Shown piece after piece: positions 23,386 to 30,892 of a stretch of 37,490 nucleotides of DNA. The stretch comes from Thermoanaerobaculia bacterium. Its GTDB lineage: Bacteria > Acidobacteriota > Thermoanaerobaculia > Gp7-AA8. The notes below the pieces were generated by a model that was not told the DNA's origin, did no database searches, and worked only from the letters and a program-made list of their open reading frames with translations. How positions within the stretch are numbered: the stretch's first letter is position 1; every line of letters begins with the position of its first letter. The position numbers and the translations under genes are program-made. The stretch covers positions 1 to 37,490 of the forward strand of contig JAENWF010000091.1 in the NCBI GenBank assembly GCA_016650215.1. Reading direction: 5' to 3'.

Positions 23386-25233
23386 ATGACTGCGATCATG
23401 ACCGAGACCCAATTCGCCGGCCTCGAGAACACTGCGTCGCCGCGAGGGTGGCGATTCAGCCGGATCGAGGAGGTGTTCCTTGCGGCGCTCCTCCTCACCA
23501 TGCTCGCGATCCCGACGATGGAGATCGCCCTCCGTCTGGCCGGATGGCGCGGGATCACCGGAGGAACGACGATCGTGCAGCACTGCACACTCGCGCTCAG
23601 CATGATCGGCGCGGCTGCGGCGGCGCGCGACCGGCGTCTCCTCTCGATGGGAACGGCCGCGTTCCTTCCCGTGTGGCTCAAGCCGTTCGCGGCGAAGGTC
23701 AGCGCCATCGGCGCTGCCGCGGTAGCCGGGCTTCTGTGTCTGGCCAGCCTGCGATTCGTGCTCATCGAGCAGGGCGCGGGGAAGTTGCTCGTCGGCCATC
23801 TGCCAGTCTGGGTTGCCGAGTCGGTTCTTCCGCTCGGCTTCGCGCTGATCGCACTGCGCCTGCTCGCGATGTCGTCCGAACACGGGTGGATCCGCGTCAT
23901 CGGATTTGTGTGCGTCGCCGCGGTCATGGCCGCGGGTGCGACGGTCGAGTCGCCCTCGCGTGCCGCCGTGGCGTCTGCAATCGCTCTCCTGGTGATCGTC
24001 GCGGCCTTCGGCGCTCCGATCTTTTCCGTCATCGGCGGCGCCGCGATCGTGGCATTCATCGCGACCGATCTCCCGATCGTTTCCCTGACGGTGAGCCACT
24101 ACTCGCTGGTTGTGAATCCGTCATTACCGGCCATTCCGCTCTTCACGCTTGCCGGGTATGTCCTTGCCGAAGGAGGCGCGTCACGGCGTCTGGTCCGTCT
24201 GTTCGATGCGCTGGTCGGCGGCGTCAGGGGAGGAGCTGGCGCTGTGACGGCACTCGCGTGCGCGTTCTTCACGACCTTCACCGGAGGTTCCGGCGTCACA
24301 ATCCTCGCTCTCGGCGGATTGCTGCTGCCGATGCTCCGGCAGGCTCGCTACTCGGAGCGCGACTCGCTCGGTCTCATCGCGGGTGCGGGCGCTCTCGGCA
24401 TCCTCTTCCCTCCGTGTCTTCCGCTGATCCTCTACGCCATCGCGGCTAACGTCGACATTCACGAGCTCTTCGTCGCGGGGATCGGCCCCGGCATGCTGCT
24501 GCTCGTTCTCACCATCGGTCTCGCGCGGATCCAGCAGCCGCCCGGTGACGAGAAACGGAGCTTCGACCGGCGCGAGGTCGCGAAGGCCGCGTGGGACGCA
24601 AAGTGGGAGCTGCTGTTGCCCGTGGTCGCTCTCGGCGTGCTCTTCGCCGGCATCGCGACGCCGGTAGAAGCGGCTGCGGTCACGGCGATGTATGCGATCC
24701 TCGCCGAGGTCGTCATTCACCGCGACTTCGGCGGACCGTCGCGGCTCGCAGCAGTCTTCCGCGAATGCGCGGTGCTCGTCGGCGGGATTCTCCTCATCCT
24801 CGGCGTCGCGCTGGGGCTGACTGCGTTCCTCATCGACGCAGAAGTGCCGCAGCACGCTGTCGCATGGGCGACCGCTTCGATCGCTTCGCCGTTCGTCTTT
24901 CTTCTCCTTCTGAACCTTTTCTTGATCGCAGTCGGCGCGATGATCGACATCTATTCAGCCATCCTTGTCGTCGTGCCGCTGATCGTCCCGCTGGGCGCCG
25001 CGTTCGGAATCGACCCGGTGCACCTGGGACTGATCTTCCTTACGAACCTCGAGCTGGGCTATCTGATCCCACCCGTAGGCGAGAACCTCTTCATCGCCGC
25101 GTACCGGTTCAACAGGCCGGTCGGCGAGCTCGCGCGCGCCGTCCTGCCAATGGTTGGCATCCTTCTCGTCGGAGTCGTTCTGGTGACGTACTTCCCGGCA
25201 TTGTGGCTCTGGCCTCTTCGTCTGATGAGGTGA
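23386..25233 (+). CDS. TRAP transporter permease, fused DctQ-DctM
   Basis: A 615-residue membrane protein. Residues 20-about 170 form the small four-helix DctQ-like subunit (FSRIEEVFLAALLLTMLAIPTMEIALR). Residues about 180-615 form the large 12-helix DctM subunit (AIPLFTLAGYVLAEGG, FTTFTGGSGVTILALGG, GILFPPCLPLILYAIA, VGAMIDIYSAILVVVPLI, LELGYLIPPVGENLFIA). It imports the ligand delivered by the binding protein using a sodium or proton gradient. The DctM core is complete. It starts 10 bp after dctP with GAGG upstream of the ATG. No terminator is visible after the stop. Confidence 0.92.
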   Translation: MTAIMTETQFAGLENTASPRGWRFSRIEEVFLAALLLTMLAIPTMEIALRLAGWRGITGGTTIVQHCTLALSMIGAAAAARDRRLLSMGTAAFLPVWLKPFAAKVSAIGAAAVAGLLCLASLRFVLIEQGAGKLLVGHLPVWVAESVLPLGFALIALRLLAMSSEHGWIRVIGFVCVAAVMAAGATVESPSRAAVASAIALLVIVAAFGAPIFSVIGGAAIVAFIATDLPIVSLTVSHYSLVVNPSLPAIPLFTLAGYVLAEGGASRRLVRLFDALVGGVRGGAGAVTALACAFFTTFTGGSGVTILALGGLLLPMLRQARYSERDSLGLIAGAGALGILFPPCLPLILYAIAANVDIHELFVAGIGPGMLLLVLTIGLARIQQPPGDEKRSFDRREVAKAAWDAKWELLLPVVALGVLFAGIATPVEAAAVTAMYAILAEVVIHRDFGGPSRLAAVFRECAVLVGGILLILGVALGLTAFLIDAEVPQHAVAWATASIASPFVFLLLLNLFLIAVGAMIDIYSAILVVVPLIVPLGAAFGIDPVHLGLIFLTNLELGYLIPPVGENLFIAAYRFNRPVGELARAVLPMVGILLVGVVLVTYFPALWLWPLRLMR

Positions 25234-25395
25234 ATTGCGTGGAGCGAATATCACCCGGTACATTGGCTGGATCTCGTCGGCCGACAAACAGGTGACCTAT
25301 CGTACCCGCTGGCTCGCGAAGCAATTCATGTCATTGAGGCAGAGTTCCCTCGGCGCCTTGTCACCGAGCTAATCATGGCGGAAAGTGCAACGTGA
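25234..25395 (+). other. Open, protein-like stretch in frame after the permease stop; possible gene remnant
   Basis: The 226 bp between the permease stop and the OPT relic hold no recognised gene. Directly after the TGA at 25231-25233, the same frame stays open for 53 codons to TGA at 25393 and gives a plausible helical peptide (including DLVGRQTGDLSYPLAREA). I recognise no family and see no start codon with a ribosome site. It may be chance or the tail of a lost gene. Confidence 0.25.
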
Positions 25396-25459
25396 CTCTT
25401 CGTTTTCATGATCATTCTGCCGCTATGACCGATTCATGACCGGACAGTGCTAGCTGGTA

Positions 25460-25686
25460 GCGATGGCGTCGATCCATTTCGCGGCGAAAGACTTCACGCA
25501 CCTCGAAGGCGTCCCCGCAGTCGTCGTTGGAATCGCGATCGTGCTCGGAGTCTGCGCGCTGCTGTACCGGGCGGGACGATCGGCGCCAGTTACCGAACCC
25601 TGAGCGAAGCGAAGGGTCAATGGTCGCACCGCGAAACTCGCAGTTGGAATCAACAGAGATCGAAAATCAGCCGGTTGAAGCCGGCG
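25460..25686 (+). pseudogene. 3' remnant of a second OPT transporter gene (direct repeat copy B)
   Basis: From 25463 to 25603 this encodes 46 residues (starting MASIHFAAKDFTHLEG, ending SAPVTEP) differing from the end of the intact OPT protein at only three positions. Eight of 13 nucleotide differences are silent third-position changes, so the copy probably diverged while part of a working paralogue. Everything upstream in the gene is missing; homology starts abruptly at about 25460. The first 43 bp after the stop are identical to copy A, then similarity fades near 25686. A transcript could still be read, but a 46-residue piece with one membrane helix is unlikely to transport anything. Confidence 0.85.
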
Positions 25687-25819
25687 CCACGTCGCTCGCG
25701 AATGCTGTCATGAGCCATGCTTGATGTGGCGCCGGTTCTCAAGCAGAGACTCAACGGTAGAATACGGGGCGGTAGCGATCAGGTCGAACGCTACGAAGAT
25801 AGAGTTAGACGTCACACCT

Positions 25820-26278
25820 ATGATTCGTTCCAAGACTGCAAATGTGGCGATTCTCCTCCTAGGTGCGGTCCTAATTATCCGTGCTGCAATGGCGGCCTTT
25901 GCACAGTTCGCGACGCCTCGTGGGCCTCACACATCCGATCTCATCGTCATTCTGCTCATCGCCGGGGCTGGAGCATGGTGTGCGGTGGGCGCAGCTCGGA
26001 ACTTGATTCACCAGCGTCACGAACGGACCATCGCGGTGCCGCACTTCTGGTCTTATCAGCTCGCGAAGTTGGATCTCCTGTTTCTTGCAATCTCGGGAGC
26101 TGTCTGGCTTGCGCTTCGGTATCTCGGCTGGAAGAACTGGCTAGGAAGTATCGGCTGGAAAGCATATGAAATCTCATCCGTGCTTCCTGGCGTCGCGCTT
26201 CTGCTAATTCTCCCGATTCTCTTGATTCACGTCGTGGAGAGATTCGTAAAGCGGCGCGCGAGGCGCGGTACCGGCTAA
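25820..26278 (+). CDS. Four-helix membrane protein of unknown function
   Basis: A 152-residue protein with four hydrophobic segments: about 8-30, 40-60, 80-103 and 120-142. A polar loop after the second (RNLIHQRHERTIAVPH) and a basic tail (KRRARR) complete it. No family is recognised. I chose the ATG at 25820 because the first hydrophobic segment begins just after it; the frame is open 33 codons further upstream, but that part is not protein-like. No clear ribosome site is present. Base composition is less GC-rich than the surrounding genes, which may indicate transfer. Confidence 0.6.
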   Translation: MIRSKTANVAILLLGAVLIIRAAMAAFAQFATPRGPHTSDLIVILLIAGAGAWCAVGAARNLIHQRHERTIAVPHFWSYQLAKLDLLFLAISGAVWLALRYLGWKNWLGSIGWKAYEISSVLPGVALLLILPILLIHVVERFVKRRARRGTG

Positions 26279-26324
26279 CTGATGGTCGGGCTAAAGAAGA
26301 TCTGCAGGCCGCTGCCAGCCCCGT

Positions 26325-26561
26325 CTACGGTCGCCACGCCGGGTCATGGCCGTTCCAGAAAATCACGCCGCTCTTGCTGCCGTCCGCGCTCACGTACCGA
26401 AGCTCGGCCCCGCACGTGCTACAGGCATGCGTGGCGAAGGCGATCGTGCTGCCGTCGGGTGACCACGCGGGCCGCGCATATCCGCTCGTCTGCACGAGGG
26501 TCTTCAGTCCCGATCCATCGGCGTTCGCGATCGCTATGGAACTGCTCGGGTAGCCACCATT
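26325..26561 (-). pseudogene. C-terminal fragment of a PD40/TolB-like beta-propeller protein
   Basis: The minus-strand frame between stops at 26562 and 26325 encodes about 78 residues with clear PD40 propeller-blade motifs: IAIANADGSGLKTLV, then ARPAWSPDGSTIAFAT, then LRYVSADGSKSGV and HDPAWRP before the stop. There is no start codon, and the next gene's stop lies only 6 bp upstream, so the N-terminal blades are lost. Intact proteins of this type carry several blades and often a signal peptide or peptidase domain. The plus-strand frame covering this region is Arg/Ser-rich and not protein-like. Confidence 0.65.
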
Positions 26562-26567
26562 TCAAGA

Positions 26568-27674
26568 CTATTCGCCTTGCTGGCGATGGGGAGGCGGCGC
26601 CTTCGCCACTTTTCTGAAAAAGAAATCGTCGTCCGGGTCGGCGGCAGCGCTCCGCCTGATTCCGCAGTTCAGGCAATCAACGCCTGCCTGGGTGTCTTCG
26701 AACTCACGGCGGATGTCGGTAAGTGCAGACCCGTTCCAGGTGTCTTCGAACGTGTCCGTGATCAAGTTTCCGATCGGTGGTCGCGACCAGGCCATGCAAG
26801 GGTACATATCGCCATTTGGGTGAATCGCGAGCGTATCCCACGGCTTGGGACACAACAACTTCTCGCCTGACTCCCTGACAAGCTCAATTGTTTTATGTGT
26901 CTTCCGCAGATATGCGGAATCGACAATGCCTGTAGTTGCGCAGAAGTTCATGAGCTCTTTTCGGACGCCACGTACTTTCTGCCAAAAAGCCTCGTCGGTA
27001 CTCTCTTGAAGAATTGCGTTACTCATTCTCGAGATCGTCCGAACCGCTACTTCATCTGTCTGCATCGAAGCAGCCAAGGACAGAAAGTCGGTGAAGTGGT
27101 CGATGTTGGCCGTTGACAGGACGTGGTTGATCCGGAGACGCGGCAATCCCGACGGACCCGAGGCGCGCACTCTACGAAGCAACGCGAAGTTGCGCAGAAC
27201 GGTTTCGAAGCGCGCGCCCACGCGAATATCCTCAAACACAGCCTTGGAGCCGCCATCGATCGAGAAGATCACCCGTGAGATGCGAGCATCAACTATCTTC
27301 TCGCAAGCCGTCTCGGTCAGCAGCGTGCCGTTGGTGATGATCTCGCTGAACGGGAGCCCGGCTTCGCGGACGCTTGCGAGACGGTCTGCAAAGTCGCGCG
27401 TCATAAACGGCTCGGTCATAAGGGACAGGCAGACATAATTAGCGCGGGGAAACACTTGCAGCGCAATTCTGTCAAAGAGCCAACGAGGCATGTCGTACTG
27501 GCTGAGGTCCGAGACGCGGCTATCGCTGAAGCCGCACATTTTGCAACGCAGGTTGCACTTGTTGTTCTGATCCATGAAAACGTTCAGAAATCGGTCTGCG
27601 GAGGGATTTGGGCCATGCCACGTCAGTTGATGGGCAAGCTCCTGCAGTTCCGGGTCGGGGTGATATATGACCAC
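26568..27674 (-). CDS. Radical SAM/SPASM domain protein
   Basis: About 368 residues from a GTG at 27674. The radical SAM cluster motif CNLRCKMC (C40, C44, C47) binds the [4Fe-4S] that cleaves S-adenosylmethionine. ITNGTLL and ISRVIFSIDGG are barrel strands. A SPASM-type C-terminal region has further cysteines (LLCPKPW, GDMYPCMAW, DCLNCG) for auxiliary clusters. Such proteins modify peptides, sugars or cofactors; no precursor peptide or partner enzyme was found next to it, so the substrate is unknown. The frame is open to an ATG at 27788, but the extra 38 residues are Arg/Ser/Ala-rich and unlike the family, so the start is uncertain. The gene is less GC-rich than its neighbours. Confidence 0.82.
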   Translation of the reverse strand: MVIYHPDPELQELAHQLTWHGPNPSADRFLNVFMDQNNKCNLRCKMCGFSDSRVSDLSQYDMPRWLFDRIALQVFPRANYVCLSLMTEPFMTRDFADRLASVREAGLPFSEIITNGTLLTETACEKIVDARISRVIFSIDGGSKAVFEDIRVGARFETVLRNFALLRRVRASGPSGLPRLRINHVLSTANIDHFTDFLSLAASMQTDEVAVRTISRMSNAILQESTDEAFWQKVRGVRKELMNFCATTGIVDSAYLRKTHKTIELVRESGEKLLCPKPWDTLAIHPNGDMYPCMAWSRPPIGNLITDTFEDTWNGSALTDIRREFEDTQAGVDCLNCGIRRSAAADPDDDFFFRKVAKAPPPHRQQGE

Positions 27675-27812
27675 TAGGTATGTACGCGCGCCAGGCCAAG
27701 AACGTCTACATGAGCTCGCAAGAGCCGCTAACTGTGCGGTCGCCGCACGTTGTTCCGATCCACGCGACTCGCGCGCTGGCTCACCCATGCCTATCGTGAT
27801 CCAGCCGGGAGC

Positions 27813-27818
27813 TATACT
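27813..27818 (+). promoter_or_regulatory. Candidate -10 element upstream of the 27869 gene
   Basis: TATACT in the context GCTATACTC, the same octamer context as before the response regulator (1634-1642). It would give a leader of about 45 nt before the ATG at 27869. Confidence 0.3.
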
Positions 27819-27868
27819 CGCTCTACTCGGCTCGCGGAAAGTGACCGCTCAACGCAGCATCCCAATCC

Positions 27869-28261
27869 ATGACTGATCTGGTCCAGTTCAATCTCCTTGC
27901 AGGTTGGACCAGCATGATTGCTGGCGCGGTCTCCGGTGCGGCGATCGGGCTCTTCTTTCACAACGAGACGTGGCTCGGCGGGTACGCGTCGTTGCGGCGA
28001 CGGATGCTGCGGCTGGGGCACATCTCGTTCTTCGGGCTCGGCATCATCAATGTGCTGTTCGCGCTCACGCTCACGGTGATGCCGGTCCTCCCCTCGCTCG
28101 GCCGCTGGGCTTCCATCGGGTTCGCCGCGGCGCTGGTGATGATGCCGCTGTGCTGCTTCCTCACGGCGTGGCGGCCGGCGTTCCGCGTTCTCTTTCCGAT
28201 CCCCGTCGCCGGCGTGCTGCTCGGCATCGTGGGACTGCTCGGCGGATCGGTGTGGCGATGA
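27869..28261 (+). CDS. Small four-helix membrane protein of unknown function
   Basis: A 130-residue protein with four hydrophobic segments: about 9-30 (LAGWTSMIAGAVSGAAIGLFF), 50-70, 80-98 and 108-127. The segment GGYASLRRRMLRLGHISFFGLGIINVLF between helices one and two has conserved-looking His and Arg residues. I recognise no named family. Its TGA overlaps the ATG of the chimeric ORF downstream (ATGA), which suggests that a gene following it was once translationally coupled. GC-rich codon use matches the chromosome. Confidence 0.7.
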   Translation: MTDLVQFNLLAGWTSMIAGAVSGAAIGLFFHNETWLGGYASLRRRMLRLGHISFFGLGIINVLFALTLTVMPVLPSLGRWASIGFAAALVMMPLCCFLTAWRPAFRVLFPIPVAGVLLGIVGLLGGSVWR

Positions 28262-28548
28262 GAGTCGGGCTGCTCGCGATGAGCGGCGTGCGCGCGCATG
28301 ACGCGGAGCTGACCGCGCTCGGGCTCACGCTCCCCGGTTTCGTCGACAACCGGCACATCGGCTTCTTCCCGCCGGTGAACGGCGACGCGCGGCTCGAGAA
28401 GGCGGTCTCAAAGTACGCGGGTGAGAAGGGGACTCTCAGGTTCCCACTCGACGAGCCGATTCCGTATCGCCTCATCACGCGGATCGTGAAGCATCGAGTG
28501 AAGCAGAATCTCGCGAAGCCGGCTGCGAAGCGCAGAAAACGCGCGTAG
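28258..28548 (+). CDS. Chimeric ORF: radical SAM N terminus joined to a DUF1801 C terminus
   Basis: A 96-residue ORF whose two halves resemble different families. Residues 1-32 (MRVGLLAMSGVRAHDAEL, then LGLTLPGFVDNR) match what I know as the very beginning of a B12-binding-type radical SAM protein of several hundred residues. Residues 33-96 (HIGFFPPVNG, then LRFPLDEPIPYRLITRIVKHR) match the C-terminal half of DUF1801/YdhG-like proteins, normally about 120-140 residues. A deletion joining two genes in frame would explain this. The 4-bp overlap with the upstream membrane gene shows the start is the original one. The product may be non-functional; it contains neither the radical SAM cysteines nor the full DUF1801 fold. 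Confidence 0.6.
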   Translation: MRVGLLAMSGVRAHDAELTALGLTLPGFVDNRHIGFFPPVNGDARLEKAVSKYAGEKGTLRFPLDEPIPYRLITRIVKHRVKQNLAKPAAKRRKRA

Positions 28549-28661
28549 AACTCCACAGACACGAATGAGTGACCCGTTCGTAACCATCCCGCCCTGAGTT
28601 CGCAGCGGAATCGCGGGATAGTGTGTCCTCGATCCGCTACTCGCGGTCAGGAGCTTCTGCA

Positions 28662-29846
28662 ATGTCGCAAGCGCCACGTAGAACGATAGCCCTCGCCGGT
28701 CCGTACCTCGTAGCCGTTCTGATCTGGCTTGCGCCGATTCAGACGTACGCTCAGAACTCCACAGCGCTGAGTCTGTCGATCCCACCAGACTCGCCGCGCT
28801 GGGAGTTTGAAGGGCAAGCGAAGGCCGCCGAATATCAGGGACGCAGTTGTCTCTACCTCGACGGGGGAGCGGCGACGCTGAAAGACTTCGAGATGCGGGA
28901 CGGCGTCATCGATGTTGATGTGGCGACCCCGGCGAAGCGCGGATTCTTCGGCGTTCAGTTTCGCATCGCGAGCGACGGCAAAAACGCGGAGTGGGTTTAT
29001 CTTCGTCAGCACAAATCCGGACTGACCGACGCGATGCAGTACACGCCGGTTCTCAACACCGGTCTCAACTGGCAGATCTACAGTGGACCTGGTTTCACCG
29101 GCGCAGTCGATATTCCGAAAGACGTCTGGTTCCACATGCGCCTGGAAGTCGTTGGTGCGCAAGCGAAGCTGTTCGTCAAGGACATGGACACGCCCGCGCT
29201 CGTCATGAACGACTTGAAGAGCGGCGTTCAGAAAGGTGCCGTGGCCCTCGCCGCCCTGACTGGCGCAACGTACTTCTCGAACTTTGAGCTGCGCGAAACG
29301 CCGGCAGCACCGTGGGAGCGTCACCATCCGCCAATGCCTCCGGGCACACTGATCAAGTGGAGTCTGTCGCCCTCGTATGACGCGCTGGTGCGCAATCTCG
29401 AACGCCCGCTATCGCAGTCGGAGCGCGAATCGATCAAATGGGAGGATGTGGAAGCAGAACCGCCCGGCTTTGTCGCGATCAACCGTTACCGCGAAAGCCC
29501 GCATCCGAGAGTTACGTTCGCGAATGACTTCTCGAAGCGGCTCGACCCGCAACCGGGGATGAAGGTGGTGTACGCGCGCACGAGCATCGTCTCCGATCGC
29601 GACGAGGTCAGAAAACTGTACCTCGGCTACAGCGACGATGTGAGCGTGTTCCTGAACGGCAGAATTCTCTACCGCGGCCGCAGCGCTCAGAATTTCCGAG
29701 ACCCCGGCTTTCTCGGGATCATGAATCCCGAGAACGACGCCATCTACCTGACGCTGAAAAAGGGGCGCAATGAGCTGACCCTTGCCGTGAGCGAGCTAGG
29801 CGGAGGATGGGGATTTATCTGCCGCCTGGCAGAGCCGGAGAAGTGA
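28662..29846 (+). CDS. Secreted protein with a concanavalin-like (DUF1080-type) domain
   Basis: A 394-residue exported protein: signal peptide about 1-30 (cleavage near TYAQNS), then a jelly-roll domain over about 35-215 (FEGQAKAAEYQGRSCLYLDGG, GFFGVQFRIASDGKNAEWVYLR, DVWFHMRLEVVGAQAKLFV, ATYFSNFELRE) resembling DUF1080/LamG-like carbohydrate-binding folds. A second beta-rich domain follows (about 290-390: LYLGYSDDVSVFLNGRILYRG, AIYLTLKKGRNELTLAVSELGGGWGF), like galactose-binding modules seen in glycosidases. No catalytic residues can be named. AGGAG lies 8 bp before the ATG at 28662. Confidence 0.75.
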   Translation: MSQAPRRTIALAGPYLVAVLIWLAPIQTYAQNSTALSLSIPPDSPRWEFEGQAKAAEYQGRSCLYLDGGAATLKDFEMRDGVIDVDVATPAKRGFFGVQFRIASDGKNAEWVYLRQHKSGLTDAMQYTPVLNTGLNWQIYSGPGFTGAVDIPKDVWFHMRLEVVGAQAKLFVKDMDTPALVMNDLKSGVQKGAVALAALTGATYFSNFELRETPAAPWERHHPPMPPGTLIKWSLSPSYDALVRNLERPLSQSERESIKWEDVEAEPPGFVAINRYRESPHPRVTFANDFSKRLDPQPGMKVVYARTSIVSDRDEVRKLYLGYSDDVSVFLNGRILYRGRSAQNFRDPGFLGIMNPENDAIYLTLKKGRNELTLAVSELGGGWGFICRLAEPEK

Positions 29847-29906
29847 TATCTCCCGGTTCTGTGTGGCGCCGCGGCTGCTACAGTCTCCTCTCGAGATGGA
29901 GGTTTG

Positions 29907-30296
29907 ATGAGCTCAGACGAACAACCGATCCGAGATCTCGTCGCTCAGTGGCATCGCGCAACCGCAGCCGGTGATGTCGAAACCGTCCTCGGGCTGATGT
30001 CCGAAGACGTCGTGTTTCTCGTGGCAGGCAGGCCGCCGATAAAAGGACGTAGTGCGTTCGAGAAAGGGCTGCGAAGCGTGCTCAGTTCCCATCGCATCGA
30101 CTCGACGGGCGACATCCAGGAAGTCGAGGTCTCCGGCTCTCTCGCCTACTGCTGGACTCTGCTCACAGTTCGCATCACGCCGCTCTCCGGCGGCGGCGGG
30201 AGCACGCGCTCCGGGAGCGCTCTGTCGATTTTCAAGAGGCAATCAAACGGCTCATGGCTGCTGGTACGCGACGCGAATCTGTTGCCACCCCCATGA
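29907..30296 (+). CDS. SgcJ/EcaC-type (SnoaL-like, DUF4440) protein
   Basis: A 129-residue NTF2-fold protein: IRDLVAQWHRATAAGDVETVLGLMSEDVVFLV is the typical opening helix-loop-strand, GRPPIKGRSAFEKGL follows, and a C-terminal sheet ends in GSWLLVRDANLLPPP. Members are often found with unknown small-molecule or stress roles; no substrate can be inferred. GGAGG lies 4-5 bp before the ATG at 29907, with a TTG one codon earlier being less likely. It is convergent with the secreted protein at 30366-30818, with a 12-bp hairpin between. Confidence 0.88.
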   Translation: MSSDEQPIRDLVAQWHRATAAGDVETVLGLMSEDVVFLVAGRPPIKGRSAFEKGLRSVLSSHRIDSTGDIQEVEVSGSLAYCWTLLTVRITPLSGGGGSTRSGSALSIFKRQSNGSWLLVRDANLLPPP

Positions 30297-30323
30297 TCAA
30301 CCCGTATTCCCCTCGCTGACTCA

Positions 30324-30351
30324 CCGGAGCGTCGCGCGTGCGACGCTCCGG
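30324..30351. terminator. Perfect 12-bp hairpin between convergent genes
   Basis: CCGGAGCGTCGC (30324-30335) and GCGACGCTCCGG (30340-30351) pair perfectly around GCGT. No T-run follows on either strand, so it may be a bidirectional terminator of a non-canonical kind or an mRNA-end stabiliser. Confidence 0.5.
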
Positions 30352-30365
30352 GCGTCATCGTCGGA

Positions 30366-30818
30366 TCAGGGGTTACTCATCGGTTTCGGGTCCACCTCGC
30401 GGATAAGGTAGGTCTTGACCGTCGTCCCGTTCAGCGCTCGTTTCTTTGCCGCCGAGGCGCGTGAATCCTTGCCGCCGTAGTGTTTGAGCGTGACAGGATC
30501 CATTTTGGCCACCAGACCGTCGAGTCCAGCAAAGTTCTTATACGTGAGACGGATCCCGACACTCCAATCGTCCGGGCCCTCCAGACTCGTCTTTGTGAAG
30601 AACGAGTAGTCGGTGATGATGCCCTGCTTCTTGTACTCCTCGTACGTCGGTTTGATGTTGCTGCGAATGTCGGCCCAGAACTCCGAGTTCATCCCGGGGG
30701 TGACTTTCAGCAGGATGATTCTGCTGACCGTCCCCTCGACGAAGTTTTCCTGCGCGGAGCATGGGAGAGCGACGACGGCCAGGGCGAGAACGGTGGCAAC
30801 CAGAGAGAGTCTTCTCAT
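30366..30818 (-). CDS. Small secreted protein of unknown function
   Basis: A 150-residue protein with a clear signal peptide (RRLSLVATVLALAVVALPCSAQE). The mature part (VSRIILLKVTPGMNSEFWADI, then YEEYKKQGIITDYSFFTKT) looks like a dimeric alpha/beta-barrel (ferredoxin-like) fold, similar in pattern to periplasmic proteins found in Acidobacteria; no family name can be given with confidence. The start at 30818 has an AAGGAAGG-type ribosome site. It is separated by 74 bp from the gene upstream on the same strand. Confidence 0.75.
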   Translation of the reverse strand: MRRLSLVATVLALAVVALPCSAQENFVEGTVSRIILLKVTPGMNSEFWADIRSNIKPTYEEYKKQGIITDYSFFTKTSLEGPDDWSVGIRLTYKNFAGLDGLVAKMDPVTLKHYGGKDSRASAAKKRALNGTTVKTYLIREVDPKPMSNP

Positions 30819-30892
30819 GCGGTCCTTCCTTTCCTCTTTTCCCGAGGGCTCAATTGTGTGAAGTACCGCACTATATCGAAGATCAGGATTGA

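Noticed and set aside
22485-24059. 524-codon minus-strand ORF over dctP and dctQM
   Set aside because: Shadow of two well-supported TRAP genes, with no recognisable domain.
25804-26280. Possible integron cassette: GTTAGAC before and GGCTAAC after the 25820 gene
   Set aside because: The second site does not fit RYYYAAC, no imperfect attC hairpin could be drawn, and no integrase is present.
26282-26617. 111-codon plus-strand ORF between the membrane protein and the radical SAM gene
   Set aside because: Arg/Ser-rich and overlaps the minus-strand PD40 fragment, whose translation is clearly protein-like.
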